A DNA stretch of 64,000 bases, taken from NCBI GenBank assembly GCA_903932145.1, contig CAIZFE010000043.1, positions 32,860-96,859 of the forward strand. The letters run 5' to 3'. Below are positions 33,542 through 42,288 of this stretch, in pieces. Numbering within the stretch: the stretch's first letter is position 1; every line of letters starts with the position of its first letter. The stretch comes from an uncultured Rhodopila sp. GTDB lineage: Bacteria; Pseudomonadota; Alphaproteobacteria; Acetobacterales; Acetobacteraceae. The notes below the pieces were generated by a model. It was given only the letters and a program-made list of their open reading frames with translations. It had not been told where the DNA came from and did not search any database. The translations under genes and the position numbers were made by a program.

Positions 33542-34889
33542 TCACGTGGGACCCGGGCCAACCTCTCGCTTTAGCGACTCAATCGTCGCATCGATCTCCG
33601 CCTCGCTCTTGCCCATGGCGTCAAGCAGCCCGGCGTAGTTGTTGATAGCTGCGTCCCGATGTGGATGCGCATGTCCGGTATCGCGGTGGAATGCCAGGAA
33701 GATACCCACCATGCGGCGCATCAGCGGTTCCGCCTCGCCGAGCCGGTTGGTGGCTTGCAGCAACCCGGCGAGGTTGTTGAGGCGGATCGCGACGTTCGGA
33801 TGGTCCTTGCCGTAGCTGGCCTCGTCGATGTCCGGCGCGCGGCGCATCAGCGGTTCCGCCTCGCCAAGCCGGTTGGTGGCTTGCAGCAACGTGGCGAGGT
33901 TGTTGAGGTCGATCGCGACGTTCGGATAGGCCGAGGGCACCGGACAGGTTGGCGAGATTATGCGCCATGGCATCCGGGGTGTCGGCGATGGCGAACAGCA
34001 GGGCGGAGTAGTCGTTTTTGTGTGCGTGGGCATACTCCACCGCGGCGCGTGTCTTGCCGATGCCGCCCGGGCCATGCAGGGCGTGGTAGCTGGCGGTGAT
34101 CGCCGTCGGGGCTCCGGCGAGGAGGCGTTCCCGCAGGGTGGCCAGGACGTCGTCGCGTCCTTTGAACAAGGTGCCGAGGGTCGGGTTGGGCAGAACGACG
34201 GGTTTCGAAATGCCGTTGGGCGCTTTGTCCACAGGCGGCGTCGAGACCGTGACGGTCGGCTTACCCGGAAGCGCGCCCTCCGACGCATCGTTGCGGCTGA
34301 CAACAATATGTTTGAGGTAGGTTTCCAGCTTCCCCCGGAAGTCGGCGGCATTCCTAAAATCGTTCACGCCACCGTTCCAGGACCCGTCCGGGTTCTGAAA
34401 GCGGGACAGAAAGGTGTCCAGCGTATCGTATTGCGCCTGCTTCTCCTTGCGGCGCGGATCGTTCAGTGGCACGGACGGAATAGTGTCGCACCGATAGATC
34501 ATAATCTCCGGACGCGGTGTGGCGTTCCAGGCGTCCTCGAACTCCAATTCGGTGCCGGACAGATACGGCGAGCCATCCGGCTTTTGCAGGCTGGCAACGT
34601 CCATTACAGTCCCCATCCGGCCGCGCAGGATGACCAGAACGATGTCGTACTCGGCTGGCCTTGTCTTGAACCGGATGATGGCGTCCTGCGGCGTGATATG
34701 GGCCGGCATCGGCGTTGAGGCGGCCGGACCATCCCACCCCACCACGTCGAACGACACGCGGCACGGCAGCAGCGGGTCTTTCGGAAGCACTGTCTCCATC
34801 AGGTGCCGCGCGGCTTTGCGCTCCTCCGGCACATCGCCGGGCGCCGCGAGGAAGACCTGGAAATGCAGGGGCGGCGGGCTGGTGGACAT
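33542..34889 (-). pseudogene. DUF4062-like/STAND P-loop/TPR gene with internal deletion and frameshift
   Basis: The 5' frame (from ATG 34889) has an N-terminal DUF4062-like region (FQVFLAAPGDVPEERKAARHL, residues 10-30). A NACHT/NB-ARC-type P-loop follows, GPGGIGKT at 273-280, in GRDDVLATLRERL...LHGPGGIGKTRAAVEYAHAH. About 40 residues later, near 33929, the frame is lost. The tetratricopeptide repeats (YPNVAIDLNNLATLLQATNRLGEAEPLMRR, 42-residue period) continue in another frame to 33542. The rest of the NTPase domain and most TPRs are missing. Intact relatives are STAND NTPases linked to defence or signalling; this copy is dead or severely truncated. Confidence 0.75.
33713..33930 (-). repeat. 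126-bp tandem TPR-coding repeat, second unit cut
   Basis: Units at 33713-33838 and 33839 onward are nearly identical over the shared part (for example GCGGCGCATCAGCGGTTCCG and GCGACGTTCGGAT) and encode 42-residue TPR units. The unit at the high-coordinate side stops abruptly at about 33930, the deletion junction of the STAND gene. Confidence 0.8.
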
Positions 34890-35018
34890 GACGCGGTGGT
34901 ATCCGGCGGCTGTTGCGATGCCATTATGACAGTATGTACCGGGACCGGGTCAATGGGGTGCCGAAAGGATGCCGGCAATGCGGCTTATAAGGTCAATCCG
35001 TGGCAATAATATTGCGCT

Positions 35019-35372
35019 TTACTGTTCGATAGTCGTCCCGGTCGAGACATACCCGATATGAGCATGATCCTTCGGACGGCCCTCAAGCGGCGCTTCCAGT
35101 GGGGTGATTGTAATCTCGGATTCCCCGTCGAGCGCCTGTATCAGTTCCCCGATCGTCCGCAGCGTCCAATTCCCCGGCGCGCGTAAAGTGCGAGACACCC
35201 AGGCCGGATCGCGCCCGATCGCGTCCGCAACGCGCTTCTGCGTCCAACCCTCCGACTGGCGTCGCCGCCATAATGCGCCAATAGCATCAAAAGCCTGATC
35301 CCGTAGTCTGGCGACGCCGTAGTCCACGAGGTCCCGATCGGCCAACGATGGGGCGTTTGATCGCGAAGTCAT
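35019..35372 (-). CDS. Xre-type helix-turn-helix protein, antitoxin-like
   Basis: A 117-residue protein with a helix-turn-helix in RRRQSEGWTQKRVADAIGRDPAWVSRTLRAPGNWTLRTIGELIQALDGE. This is the lambda-repressor-like DNA-binding layout (W-T-Q-K-VA-IG-D--WVSR). The C-terminal 30 residues are acidic to neutral and may contact a partner. It overlaps the end of an upstream toxin-like frame on the same strand, the gene order of toxin-first HigBA-like modules. It probably represses its own operon. ATG 35372 is chosen as the start nearest the HTH; the longer frame upstream overlaps the partner. Confidence 0.7.
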   Translation of the reverse strand: MTSRSNAPSLADRDLVDYGVARLRDQAFDAIGALWRRRQSEGWTQKRVADAIGRDPAWVSRTLRAPGNWTLRTIGELIQALDGESEITITPLEAPLEGRPKDHAHIGYVSTGTTIEQ

Positions 35373-35873
35373 CGCAGTTCTCCGTAACGTAACTATGGAT
35401 GGTCGGTGCCGATAAAACCGGCAGCGCAGGACAAAACGCATCCCACTGCCGGACACAATCAGCCATCGCATCGCTCCATCCCTGCGACCCCTTGGCGCCG
35501 AGGTGGGGCCGCGTATGGAACCCGGTCAGGATCAAGGTGTCCACCTCGGCAGAACGACCGAACAATCGAACCTGAGGATGTGGTTCGGTCACACGTATTT
35601 CCCAAACTTCAGGCGGCGGCGGCTCCAAATCGGCGAGATACCGGCTCGTGCGGCTCCAGAAAACCCGGCCCCCGACACAAATCGCGTCAGTGCGGCTTCG
35701 ATGAAACCGCGACCACACAAGATGTTCGTGGCAGACTGCGGATCAACAAGCTGTTGTTCGGCCTTTCTGGTGAGGAATAGCCGCCGTTTTGCGCGCAGCC
35801 GTGTTCGGGGTTGTTGGTATGGGACGATGATATGGTCAGTTTGCAGTTTTCGGATCGTATCTTGAATTGACAT
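35287..35873 (-). pseudogene. Toxin-like partner of the HTH gene, frameshifted
   Basis: From ATG 35873 the frame reads MSIQDTIRKLQTDHIIVPYQ, then RAKRRLFLTRKAEQQLVDPQ and GRGFIEAALTRF. Near 35670-35676 the sense moves to another frame, GGRVFWSRTSRYLADLEPPP, then EVWEIRVTEPHPQVRLFGRS and a HTRPHLGAKGSQGWSDAMADC segment ending in YVTENCDDF. Joined, these make one protein of about 195 residues. A single-base change beside a run of five C (35669-35673 on the plus strand) accounts for it. The EIRVTEP-LFG and HT--HLG-KGS pattern is known from HTH-linked proteins of unknown activity. It may be a real mutation or a base-call error. Confidence 0.55.
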
Positions 35874-36447
35874 ATAAATCAAGTTCCGCGAAATGCAAGA
35901 TCGGAGTGGGCCATTGGGGTCAAGTGCATACAACCTAAGCGGGCATTATATACAAATTAAACAAAAAATATTTAAAATAGCAATCATAAGTTGTTTTCAT
36001 TTTCCATGCTCTCCGCCGGCCCGCGTCAGCCCCTCCGCAACACTCTCGCGGTCGCGCGGCGTGGAGGATCAACTGTCAATCAGGGAACACGGGACCGAAT
36101 CAGGGCAGGGAGGACGCGCCAGGAGGGGTGACCAGATGCGTGAGATCGGTCATGGTAGGATCGTCGGGCCGGAGATGCGCCGTCCAGGCGATGCGGTTGG
36201 AGTGACCATGCCGCATCGCGGGCCATCGAGCCTCGATCGCAAGAATGTCTGCGTGCGACCTCGGCTGGGCTTCGGCTACAAGGAACTGGCGCAGAATCTG
36301 AATATGCCCGGTATCGCACGGGTTTTACATCGTTTAGCCTATCGTCGTTCTCGCCACCGGCAGCGGCTCGGGTGATCCTGCCCGCCCGAGTCCGGCAACC
36401 GGCACAACGACCGGATCGAACGCAGAACACGACGGGAGGCACCCATC
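35874..36447. other. Gap: AT-rich leader and a dead duplicate
   Basis: From about 35925 to 36000 the DNA is strongly AT-rich (for example AATTAAACAAAAAATATTTA), directly upstream of the toxin-like gene. It is followed at 36049-36246 by the degenerate hydrolase copy and then the upstream region of the MBL gene. Confidence 0.6.
36049..36246 (-). pseudogene. Truncated, stop-containing copy of the alpha/beta-hydrolase 5' end
   Basis: Read on the minus strand from an ATG near 36154 it gives MTDLTHLVTPPGASSLP, a TGA where the intact gene has Trp, then FGPVFPD, a second TGA where it has Arg, then QLILH. The intact gene reads MTGLAHLVAAPGAASLPW and FDPVFPDRQLILH. Homology ends abruptly at 36049. About 90 bp upstream of the ATG is also duplicated, with a short insertion. 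Confidence 0.75.
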
Positions 36448-37566
36448 ATGAAACGCCGTAACTTCATCCAATCGGCGGCCGCGACCGGCGGCTTCCTCGC
36501 CTGCTATGGCGTGATCGACCGAGCCAACGCCGCGCCGGTGCGCATTACCGCACCCGTGGTGGACAAGCTGACCATCCAGGCGGTCGTTGACACCAACCAC
36601 GACATCTTCATCTCCGGCGCCCAGGCCCCGAACGTGGGGGTGGAGCGCGTGCGCTCTCCAGCCTCATTCGACGGCAACACGTTGCAGAGCCAGTGGGGTC
36701 TGTCGCTGCACCTTGTGTCATCCAAGGGCGCGGAAACGAGGCAGTATTTGCTCGATTACGGGTTCACCCCCGACGTCCTGGCCAACAACCTGAAACTCTT
36801 GAAAATCGATCCCGCTCGGTTTGACGCGATTATCCTCAGCCACGGCCATCTGGACCATCTCGGCGGTCTGGTTGGCTTCCTGAAAGCCAACCGCGACAGG
36901 ATGCGCGATGACCTGCGCCTATATGTCGGTGGCGAGGACGCCTTCTGCCATCGGGTGCAGCAGCAGCCGGACGGCACGTTCGCCGCCTATGGCGTGCTGG
37001 ATCGGCGCGACCTGAAGGCGCTGCGCGTGCAGCCGGTGCTGTCGGAAGTGCCGATCACGATCGAGGGTCACGCCTTCACCACCGGCATCATCCCGCGCGT
37101 CAGCGTCGAGCGTGTGCTGCCCAACACCTTCGTCGTGTTCGGTGAGAAGGACGGCGTTGGATGCGAAACGATCAAATACGCCGACCACCACTTCACCGAA
37201 GAAGAACTATCCGGCAAACCTGTTCCGGATCAGCACTGGCATGAGCACGCGACCTGTTTCAACCTCGGCGACCGAGGGCTGGTGGTGATCACGTCCTGCG
37301 GCCACGGCGGCATCGTCAACACGGTTCGCCGCGCCCAGGAAGTGACCGGTGTCGAGAAGATCCACGCCCTCGTCGGCGGCTTCCATCTCGCGCCCGCACC
37401 GATCGACTACCTGAAGACGGTCATGGCCGAGGTGAAGACACTGCCTATCGATCACTTGATTCCGATGCATTGCAGCGGCAGTAATTTCATTGATCTTGCC
37501 AAACAAGAAATGCCCGAAAAGCTGATTCTCTGTACCACCGGCAGCAAGTTCACGTTCAACGCCTGA
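36448..37566 (+). CDS. Tat-exported MBL-fold metallohydrolase
   Basis: A 372-residue protein with a twin-arginine type signal (MKRRNFIQSAAATGGFLACY). The metallo-beta-lactamase motif is SHGHLDHLGG (His132, His134, Asp136, His137). Further ligands lie in TSCGHGGIVN and HLIPMHCSG. The arrangement resembles the MBL branch annotated as 7,8-dihydropterin-6-methyl-4-(beta-D-ribofuranosyl)-aminobenzene-5'-phosphate synthase-like, but an exported protein is unlikely to perform that step. The substrate is unknown. GGAGG precedes the ATG at a good distance. It is not grouped with other genes in an operon. Confidence 0.85.
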   Translation: MKRRNFIQSAAATGGFLACYGVIDRANAAPVRITAPVVDKLTIQAVVDTNHDIFISGAQAPNVGVERVRSPASFDGNTLQSQWGLSLHLVSSKGAETRQYLLDYGFTPDVLANNLKLLKIDPARFDAIILSHGHLDHLGGLVGFLKANRDRMRDDLRLYVGGEDAFCHRVQQQPDGTFAAYGVLDRRDLKALRVQPVLSEVPITIEGHAFTTGIIPRVSVERVLPNTFVVFGEKDGVGCETIKYADHHFTEEELSGKPVPDQHWHEHATCFNLGDRGLVVITSCGHGGIVNTVRRAQEVTGVEKIHALVGGFHLAPAPIDYLKTVMAEVKTLPIDHLIPMHCSGSNFIDLAKQEMPEKLILCTTGSKFTFNA

Positions 37567-37733
37567 CCTTCATGATCGGCCAGGATGTCCGCGGCCAGAC
37601 CAGGGTCGCGTCGCCTCCGGCGGCCGGATTATCGAAGCGCGGATTGCCACCATCGCGACGGCCATTGATGCCGCTGCGGCCGAGGCTGCGCGGACCTCAG
37701 CCGACGCCCAATAATACGCGAATCCAATCCCAA

Positions 37734-37810
37734 CGTCATGGCCCGGCTTGTCCCACAGCTGTCGCGGCACCGTCAGGGCATAGTTGGCCCGGACGGGCCG
37801 GGCCATGACG
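37734..37810. repeat. REP-like palindromic element
   Basis: CGTCATGGCCCGGCTTGTCC on the left and GGACGGGCCGGGCCATGACG on the right enclose a loop containing CGCGGCACCGTC, the same loop block found at 54627-54638 and 63989-64000. It lies between the convergent MBL and SDR genes. Confidence 0.8.
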
Positions 37811-37854
37811 GTGGGATAACGGTATCTACTTGGCCCGGTGCGTCGCCTCAGTCA

Positions 37855-38595
37855 TCAGGTCAGGTTAAGGCCTCCATCCGACAGCAGGATCTCGCCCGTC
37901 AGATAGTCCGATGCGACGAACAGCGCGACCGCCTGGGCGATATCCGCGGGGCTCGCCGCTCGGCGCATCGGGGCACGTTCCCGCCAGATCCGTTGCGCGT
38001 CCGTCCAGTCGGCCGTCATGGGTGTGTCCACAAGGCCCGGCGCCACCGCATTCACCCGGATACCCGGGGCGAGCGACACCGCGAGCAGCCGTGTCATGTG
38101 GTTAAGGGCCGCCTTGGTTACGGCGTACGGGATCGACGCCCCCTTCGGCCGCACCCCTGCGTGCGAGCTGACGTTCACGACACATCCAGGCCGGCCGCGT
38201 GTCGCGGCGTTGCGGAGTGCCGCTTCTGCCTCGGCGATCAGGCGGAACGGCGCGATGACATTGACTTCGTTCAGTTCGCGCCAAATGTCCGGCGTGGGTG
38301 CCCCCAGGTCGGCATGCGGGATGACACGGCTGATACCGGCGTTGTTGATCAGCACATCAAGCTGTCCCCAAACGCCGATCGCCTCCCGCACCAGCCTGAC
38401 CCTGTCCGCGTCATCGGCCAGGTCGGCCTGGATATAGGCGGCTTTGCCAAGTTCGGCGGCCAGTGCGCGCCCGGCTGCAACCGAACCACGCGAGTGCAGA
38501 ACGACCGCGAAACCGTCGGCGGACAGCCTGCGGGCGATAGCCGCCCCGATGCCCGATGTGGAACCGGTCACCAGCGCAACGCGAGTGGACTGCAT
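37855..38595 (-). CDS. SDR-family oxidoreductase
   Basis: A 246-residue classical short-chain dehydrogenase. Present are VTGSTSGIGAAIARRL (cofactor loop), NNAGISRV, the catalytic Ser in NVSSHAGVRP, and YAVTK. The C terminus is GEILLSDGGLNL. The cofactor loop with an Arg (HSRGSV) after strand 2 favours NADP(H). FabG-like or sugar/steroid dehydrogenase activity is possible; there is no operon context. AAGGA lies upstream of the ATG, at a long distance. Confidence 0.85.
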   Translation of the reverse strand: MQSTRVALVTGSTSGIGAAIARRLSADGFAVVLHSRGSVAAGRALAAELGKAAYIQADLADDADRVRLVREAIGVWGQLDVLINNAGISRVIPHADLGAPTPDIWRELNEVNVIAPFRLIAEAEAALRNAATRGRPGCVVNVSSHAGVRPKGASIPYAVTKAALNHMTRLLAVSLAPGIRVNAVAPGLVDTPMTADWTDAQRIWRERAPMRRAASPADIAQAVALFVASDYLTGEILLSDGGLNLT

Positions 38596-38964
38596 GGACT
38601 GTCAAATCCTTCCTGATGTGTGATGATCGGGCCCGCCGAACCGGAAAGTCAACAGCATCGTCGCCGTTGCTGCCACGCGGACCCGCTCGTGATCGGGTTT
38701 CGCCTCGCCATTCAATCTAATTATTTAATAATGTTCATTTCATTTTGAATGCAAGAAACGATCTTCCGAACGGAACCGGCACCGAGGCGGAATTTGACGC
38801 CATGGTTGCGCGCGCGTTCGCACCGATTCCGTTACGACCGCGCGATACGGGGACGGCAAACGATCCGGTAGCCGAAACCGCAGAGGATCAACTTTTTGCG
38901 ATACCGCCGCTTTAATAGCGAAATGGAAGCTCGAGCCGCCACGCGGGGTGGAAAAACGATCAGG
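38596..38964. other. 369-bp intergenic region
   Basis: An AT-rich patch at about 38718-38760 (CTAATTATTTAATAATG) lies upstream of the SDR gene and may contain its promoter. No gene or repeat was recognised in the remainder. Confidence 0.5.
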
Positions 38965-39456
38965 CTATGTCACGGGACTGCCGAATCCGCTGCCTGCAAA
39001 TCCAGAGTTGCGCGATCCGGAGCGCAAATTCCGAAATTTTCGCAGTACATTAACCATTTTGGTCACACGGGCCGGAAGCCCGCGCCGCAGGAAGGCCACT
39101 TTGCGGACAGCGGTTTCGACCCGCCATTGAGCGTGTGATCCCGCCGGAAAGAACACGACATCCCCGGGGCCAATGCGACGCTCCGTGGGCAGTCCTTCGT
39201 CAAGAAACACCACACCTTCAAGGAGATACAGCGTCTCATCCGAATCATAAAACCAGTTGAATTTTCCGGGAGTGCAGGACCAGACCAAGGTTAACGCATT
39301 CCCGTCGTGGCTTCTTTGTATTTCGGCAACATTCGCGATCGGTTTACCTTCCAAAATCCAGGATGGATTAATAGGTGCGGGCCTGAGATCGGCGAGGACG
39401 TTAGAGTGGACAAAAACAGGTATTCTCGACACACATGAACTCCCGAATTTATACAT
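38965..39456 (-). CDS. Cupin-domain protein (EutQ/DUF861-like)
   Basis: A 163-residue protein with one cupin barrel. The barrel includes FNWFYDSDETLYLLEGVVFLDEG and GPGDVVFFPAGSHAQWRVE, the G(X)5HXH-like and G-D---P-G-H--W motifs with Glu in place of one His. This spacing matches Cupin_3/EutQ-like proteins with sugar or ureidoglycine-type ligands. The C-terminal 30 residues are Arg/Ser/Gly-rich and may lie outside the fold. ATG 39456 (MYKFGSSCV) is preferred over 39480. No linked pathway is evident. Confidence 0.75.
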   Translation of the reverse strand: MYKFGSSCVSRIPVFVHSNVLADLRPAPINPSWILEGKPIANVAEIQRSHDGNALTLVWSCTPGKFNWFYDSDETLYLLEGVVFLDEGLPTERRIGPGDVVFFPAGSHAQWRVETAVRKVAFLRRGLPARVTKMVNVLRKFRNLRSGSRNSGFAGSGFGSPVT

Positions 39457-39694
39457 TTTTACCAAACGACAGGCTTCCAATGATATCTGGCCAGTCGACT
39501 TTGAGCGCTATAACAAAATGCGTCCGAATAGAGGCTACCGTCAATAATGCAGATGCGCAGACGTTGGTTGCATTGTCACTCTGCGCTACGCCGGGTGACG
39601 ATAGAGGCGGGTGATTGACATCACTATGTCTAAACCCTCCGCGCGGGCGGGGTCAATCCGGGCCGGCGGTTTGACGCGGCCGGGCCGTTTGCCG

Positions 39695-41185
39695 TTAGGG
39701 CAGGGGGCTGGCCGGCGTGCCGGTTCGCGAACCCGTCGTTCTATTGGTTCGATTGGAACGGGCAAGGCGGATGATGATCGGGCGGATCTCCCCAACATTC
39801 AGCAGGATCGCGCTGATGCCATAGACAACACTACCGAGCAGAACCGCATCGATAAGGCCGAACCAACCCAGCGGGAAGTGAATCAAAGTAAGTCCGACGG
39901 CCATCGGCACAATAGCGGCAACGCAACGGATTACTTGTCCCACCGGCAACCAGACCGGAAACAAGGCGTTGCCGAAGTACCATCCGCCGATCACCGTTGC
40001 GATCTGGCAGCAAAGTGCGGTCCACGCCGCTCCCATCATGCCGTAGCGAGGAATTAGATACACATTGATAACAATCGTCGCCACGGTGGCAGGCACGTAG
40101 TTCCACAGCATCTGCAACGATCGGCCGGACAGGTGGAACGCATGGTCGATGAAATGATAACGCAGGCCTCGGGCCAGAGCCTTGCAACTCATAATCGGAA
40201 TCAAGGTAGCCACGCCGCCGCGGAAGGCCGGTCCGACCACCGAGGATGCAATGTAGTCGGCGGTCAACGCCAGCCCGACGCAGGCTGGCAGGGTGACCGC
40301 CAGCAGCGCGATGCCGTTGCGTCCGGCCTGAATGCGGGCAGCTTCCTTGCCTTGTTGCTCCAGCACTTGCACCACCAGTGGGAAGGTAGCGCTGGAGATC
40401 GCGCTACAAATCATGGTGGTTGGCCGCTCCACCAAACTATAGGCGACAGTGAAGATGCCCAGCATATCGGCCCCTCCCAGGGAGCCGAGGAGGAACCGGT
40501 CGCCGGTTTGCATGATCATCGCGCAGGCCGCGGTGCCGACAATCGGCCAGGCATAGTGCACCAGCCGCACCAGTTCGGCTCGGTCCACCAAATCGCCGGT
40601 TCGGTGCAATGGCATCATCAACAAGCGGGTATCGACGGCCGAAGCGATCACAGCCGCGATCAGAAGTCCGAGGATGATCGCGTCGGCGCCTCGGCCAAGG
40701 ATGAACAGCCCCGCGAGGCCAAAGCCGAATCCGAGAACAGCGTGGAGGCATTCCACGACGGTGAAGCGGCCCATGCTGTTACTCGACCGATTGACGGCCT
40801 GGTTCAATTGGACCATCGACCGGAACAGCAACAGCGGCAGCGCCAGAATGGCGGCGACGCGATATTGGGGTGGCAGGTGCACCAACAGGCCCGCGCCAAT
40901 GCAAATGGCCGCAACAACGGCGCTCAGGCCATACAAAGCAAGGTATGCCTCCTTCAGCAGGGCATCGCGCCGTCCCGCCAGGACCGCCGCCGGATAGAAA
41001 CGCATCACAGCGATCGGAAGCGCGTGGAACAGGGACGCCTCCAGCACCAGGACGGCCGAGAACACGTAACTGTAGCTACCGAATTCGCCGGGCGAGAGAA
41101 GCCTTGTATAGGCGTAAATCATGACCATCGACACGATCGCGGTGATCGCATTCGATGGAAGATAGCCAATGATCTGGCGGTACAA
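39695..41185 (-). CDS. Polysaccharide/lipid-linked oligosaccharide flippase (Wzx/MOP-like)
   Basis: A 496-residue membrane protein with about 12-14 helices. It starts LYRQIIGYLPSNAITAIVSMVMIYAYTRLLSPGEFGSYSY, the usual N-terminal helix pattern of MOP-superfamily flippases (RLLSPGEFG). A TTG at 41185 is chosen as the start because GAGGGA lies 6 nt upstream and it places the first helix at the N terminus. A further upstream TTG (41278) gives an unlikely leader. Such proteins move undecaprenyl-linked oligosaccharides across the inner membrane. No glycosyltransferases are adjacent, so its substrate is unknown. Confidence 0.8.
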   Translation of the reverse strand: MYRQIIGYLPSNAITAIVSMVMIYAYTRLLSPGEFGSYSYVFSAVLVLEASLFHALPIAVMRFYPAAVLAGRRDALLKEAYLALYGLSAVVAAICIGAGLLVHLPPQYRVAAILALPLLLFRSMVQLNQAVNRSSNSMGRFTVVECLHAVLGFGFGLAGLFILGRGADAIILGLLIAAVIASAVDTRLLMMPLHRTGDLVDRAELVRLVHYAWPIVGTAACAMIMQTGDRFLLGSLGGADMLGIFTVAYSLVERPTTMICSAISSATFPLVVQVLEQQGKEAARIQAGRNGIALLAVTLPACVGLALTADYIASSVVGPAFRGGVATLIPIMSCKALARGLRYHFIDHAFHLSGRSLQMLWNYVPATVATIVINVYLIPRYGMMGAAWTALCCQIATVIGGWYFGNALFPVWLPVGQVIRCVAAIVPMAVGLTLIHFPLGWFGLIDAVLLGSVVYGISAILLNVGEIRPIIIRLARSNRTNRTTGSRTGTPASPLP

Positions 41186-41418
41186 GTTGCATCCCTCAAC
41201 GGCAGGTATCTGCCGAGGTGTTGGTATCAAAATTACCGAATATTTATAAAATCGGTTCGGTAGGTCACTCTGGCACAATGCCGGTCAGGACGGGAATACA
41301 AACCCCCGTGCCAACGATGCGTTCGAACCTGTCGGGATTTTGAGTGAGGGTCATCATCCGGCCCCGTGACGGGGCTACAGGCGATTATGATAATTGGTAA
41401 CGAATTAAGTCCGGTAAT

Positions 41419-41454
41419 GGCGTGGATGGCGGGCCTGCACCGGCCATCCACGCC
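41419..41454. repeat. Hairpin (GGCGTGGATGGC type), possible 3' end of the cox operon
   Basis: GGCGTGGATGGC (41419-41430) and GCCATCCACGCC (41443-41454) form a perfect 12-bp stem with a 12-nt loop, 14 nt beyond the coxM-like stop on the minus strand. There is no T-run. The arm sequence recurs in the palindrome at 32642-32658. Confidence 0.7.
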
Positions 41455-41467
41455 TGATCGTCAGCCG

Positions 41468-42262
41468 TTAAGCCGCTTTGGCGACAGCCCGCTTCGAGAT
41501 CACACCAATCAGATGCGCCCGATACTCGGCACTGGCATGGATATCCCCATTCAGCCCATCCGCCGGCGTCACAATCCCCGCGATTGCGTCCGGAGCGAAA
41601 TTCGCTGACAGCGCCTTCTCCATCTCGGTGTGCCGGAACACGCCGCCCTGGCTCGCGCCCGTAATCGCCAGCCGCACGCCCGAAGCGAACTTCGCCACGA
41701 ACACCCCGACGATCGCGTAGCGCGAGGCTGGGTTGCGGAACTTTTCGTAGGCAGACTTCTCCGGAATCGGCAGGTCGATGGAGGTGATGATCTCACCCTG
41801 GTCCAACGCCGTCGTGAACATTCCCTGGAAGAAATCGTCCGCCGCGATGGTGCGCCGGTCCGTCTTGATCGTGCCGCCCAGCGCTAGCAGCGCCGACGGA
41901 TAGCAAGCCGCTGGATCGTTGTTAGCCAAGGACCCGCCCATGGTGCCGCGATGCCGCACGGCCTCATCTCCGATCAGCGACGCCTGATGCGCCAGACCGG
42001 GGATCTTCGCCTTGATATCGGCATTCGAGGCGATGTCGGCATGCCGGGTCATCGCCCCGATCGTGATGACATCACCCGAGACGGTAATCCCCGACAGGCC
42101 CAGGCCCGCCAGATCGACCACGGTCGAAGGTTTGTTCAGCCGCTGCTTCAGCACCGGGATGAACGTTTGCCCACCGGCCAAAGCCTTGGCTTCCATGTCG
42201 CCGGACAGCACCGATACGGCATCCGCCAGGCTGCCGGGCTTCTGATATGCGAAATCGTACAT
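41468..42262 (-). CDS. coxM: Molybdenum hydroxylase FAD subunit (CoxM-like)
   Basis: A 264-residue FAD-binding protein. Its FAD contacts are in AKALAGGQTFIPVLKQRL and VRHRGTMGGSLANNDPAACYP, the two flavin motifs of CO/xanthine dehydrogenase medium subunits. It passes electrons from the 2Fe-2S subunit to an acceptor. It is the last gene of a three-gene operon, 26 bp after coxL. The symbol denotes the family; true CO oxidation is not implied because the large subunit is form II. Confidence 0.9.
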   Translation of the reverse strand: MYDFAYQKPGSLADAVSVLSGDMEAKALAGGQTFIPVLKQRLNKPSTVVDLAGLGLSGITVSGDVITIGAMTRHADIASNADIKAKIPGLAHQASLIGDEAVRHRGTMGGSLANNDPAACYPSALLALGGTIKTDRRTIAADDFFQGMFTTALDQGEIITSIDLPIPEKSAYEKFRNPASRYAIVGVFVAKFASGVRLAITGASQGGVFRHTEMEKALSANFAPDAIAGIVTPADGLNGDIHASAEYRAHLIGVISKRAVAKAA

Positions 42263-42288
42263 CGTGATATTCCCTTTGCCTTAGCTTA

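Noticed and set aside
33713..33930. Tandem 126-bp repeats considered as a CRISPR-like or satellite array
   Set aside because: The period is exactly three times 42 codons and the translation is canonical TPR, so the repetition is protein-coding.
40133..41263. A 376-codon plus-strand frame opposite the flippase
   Set aside because: Its Gln/His/Arg-rich translation without hydrophobic pattern is the complement of membrane-helix codons.
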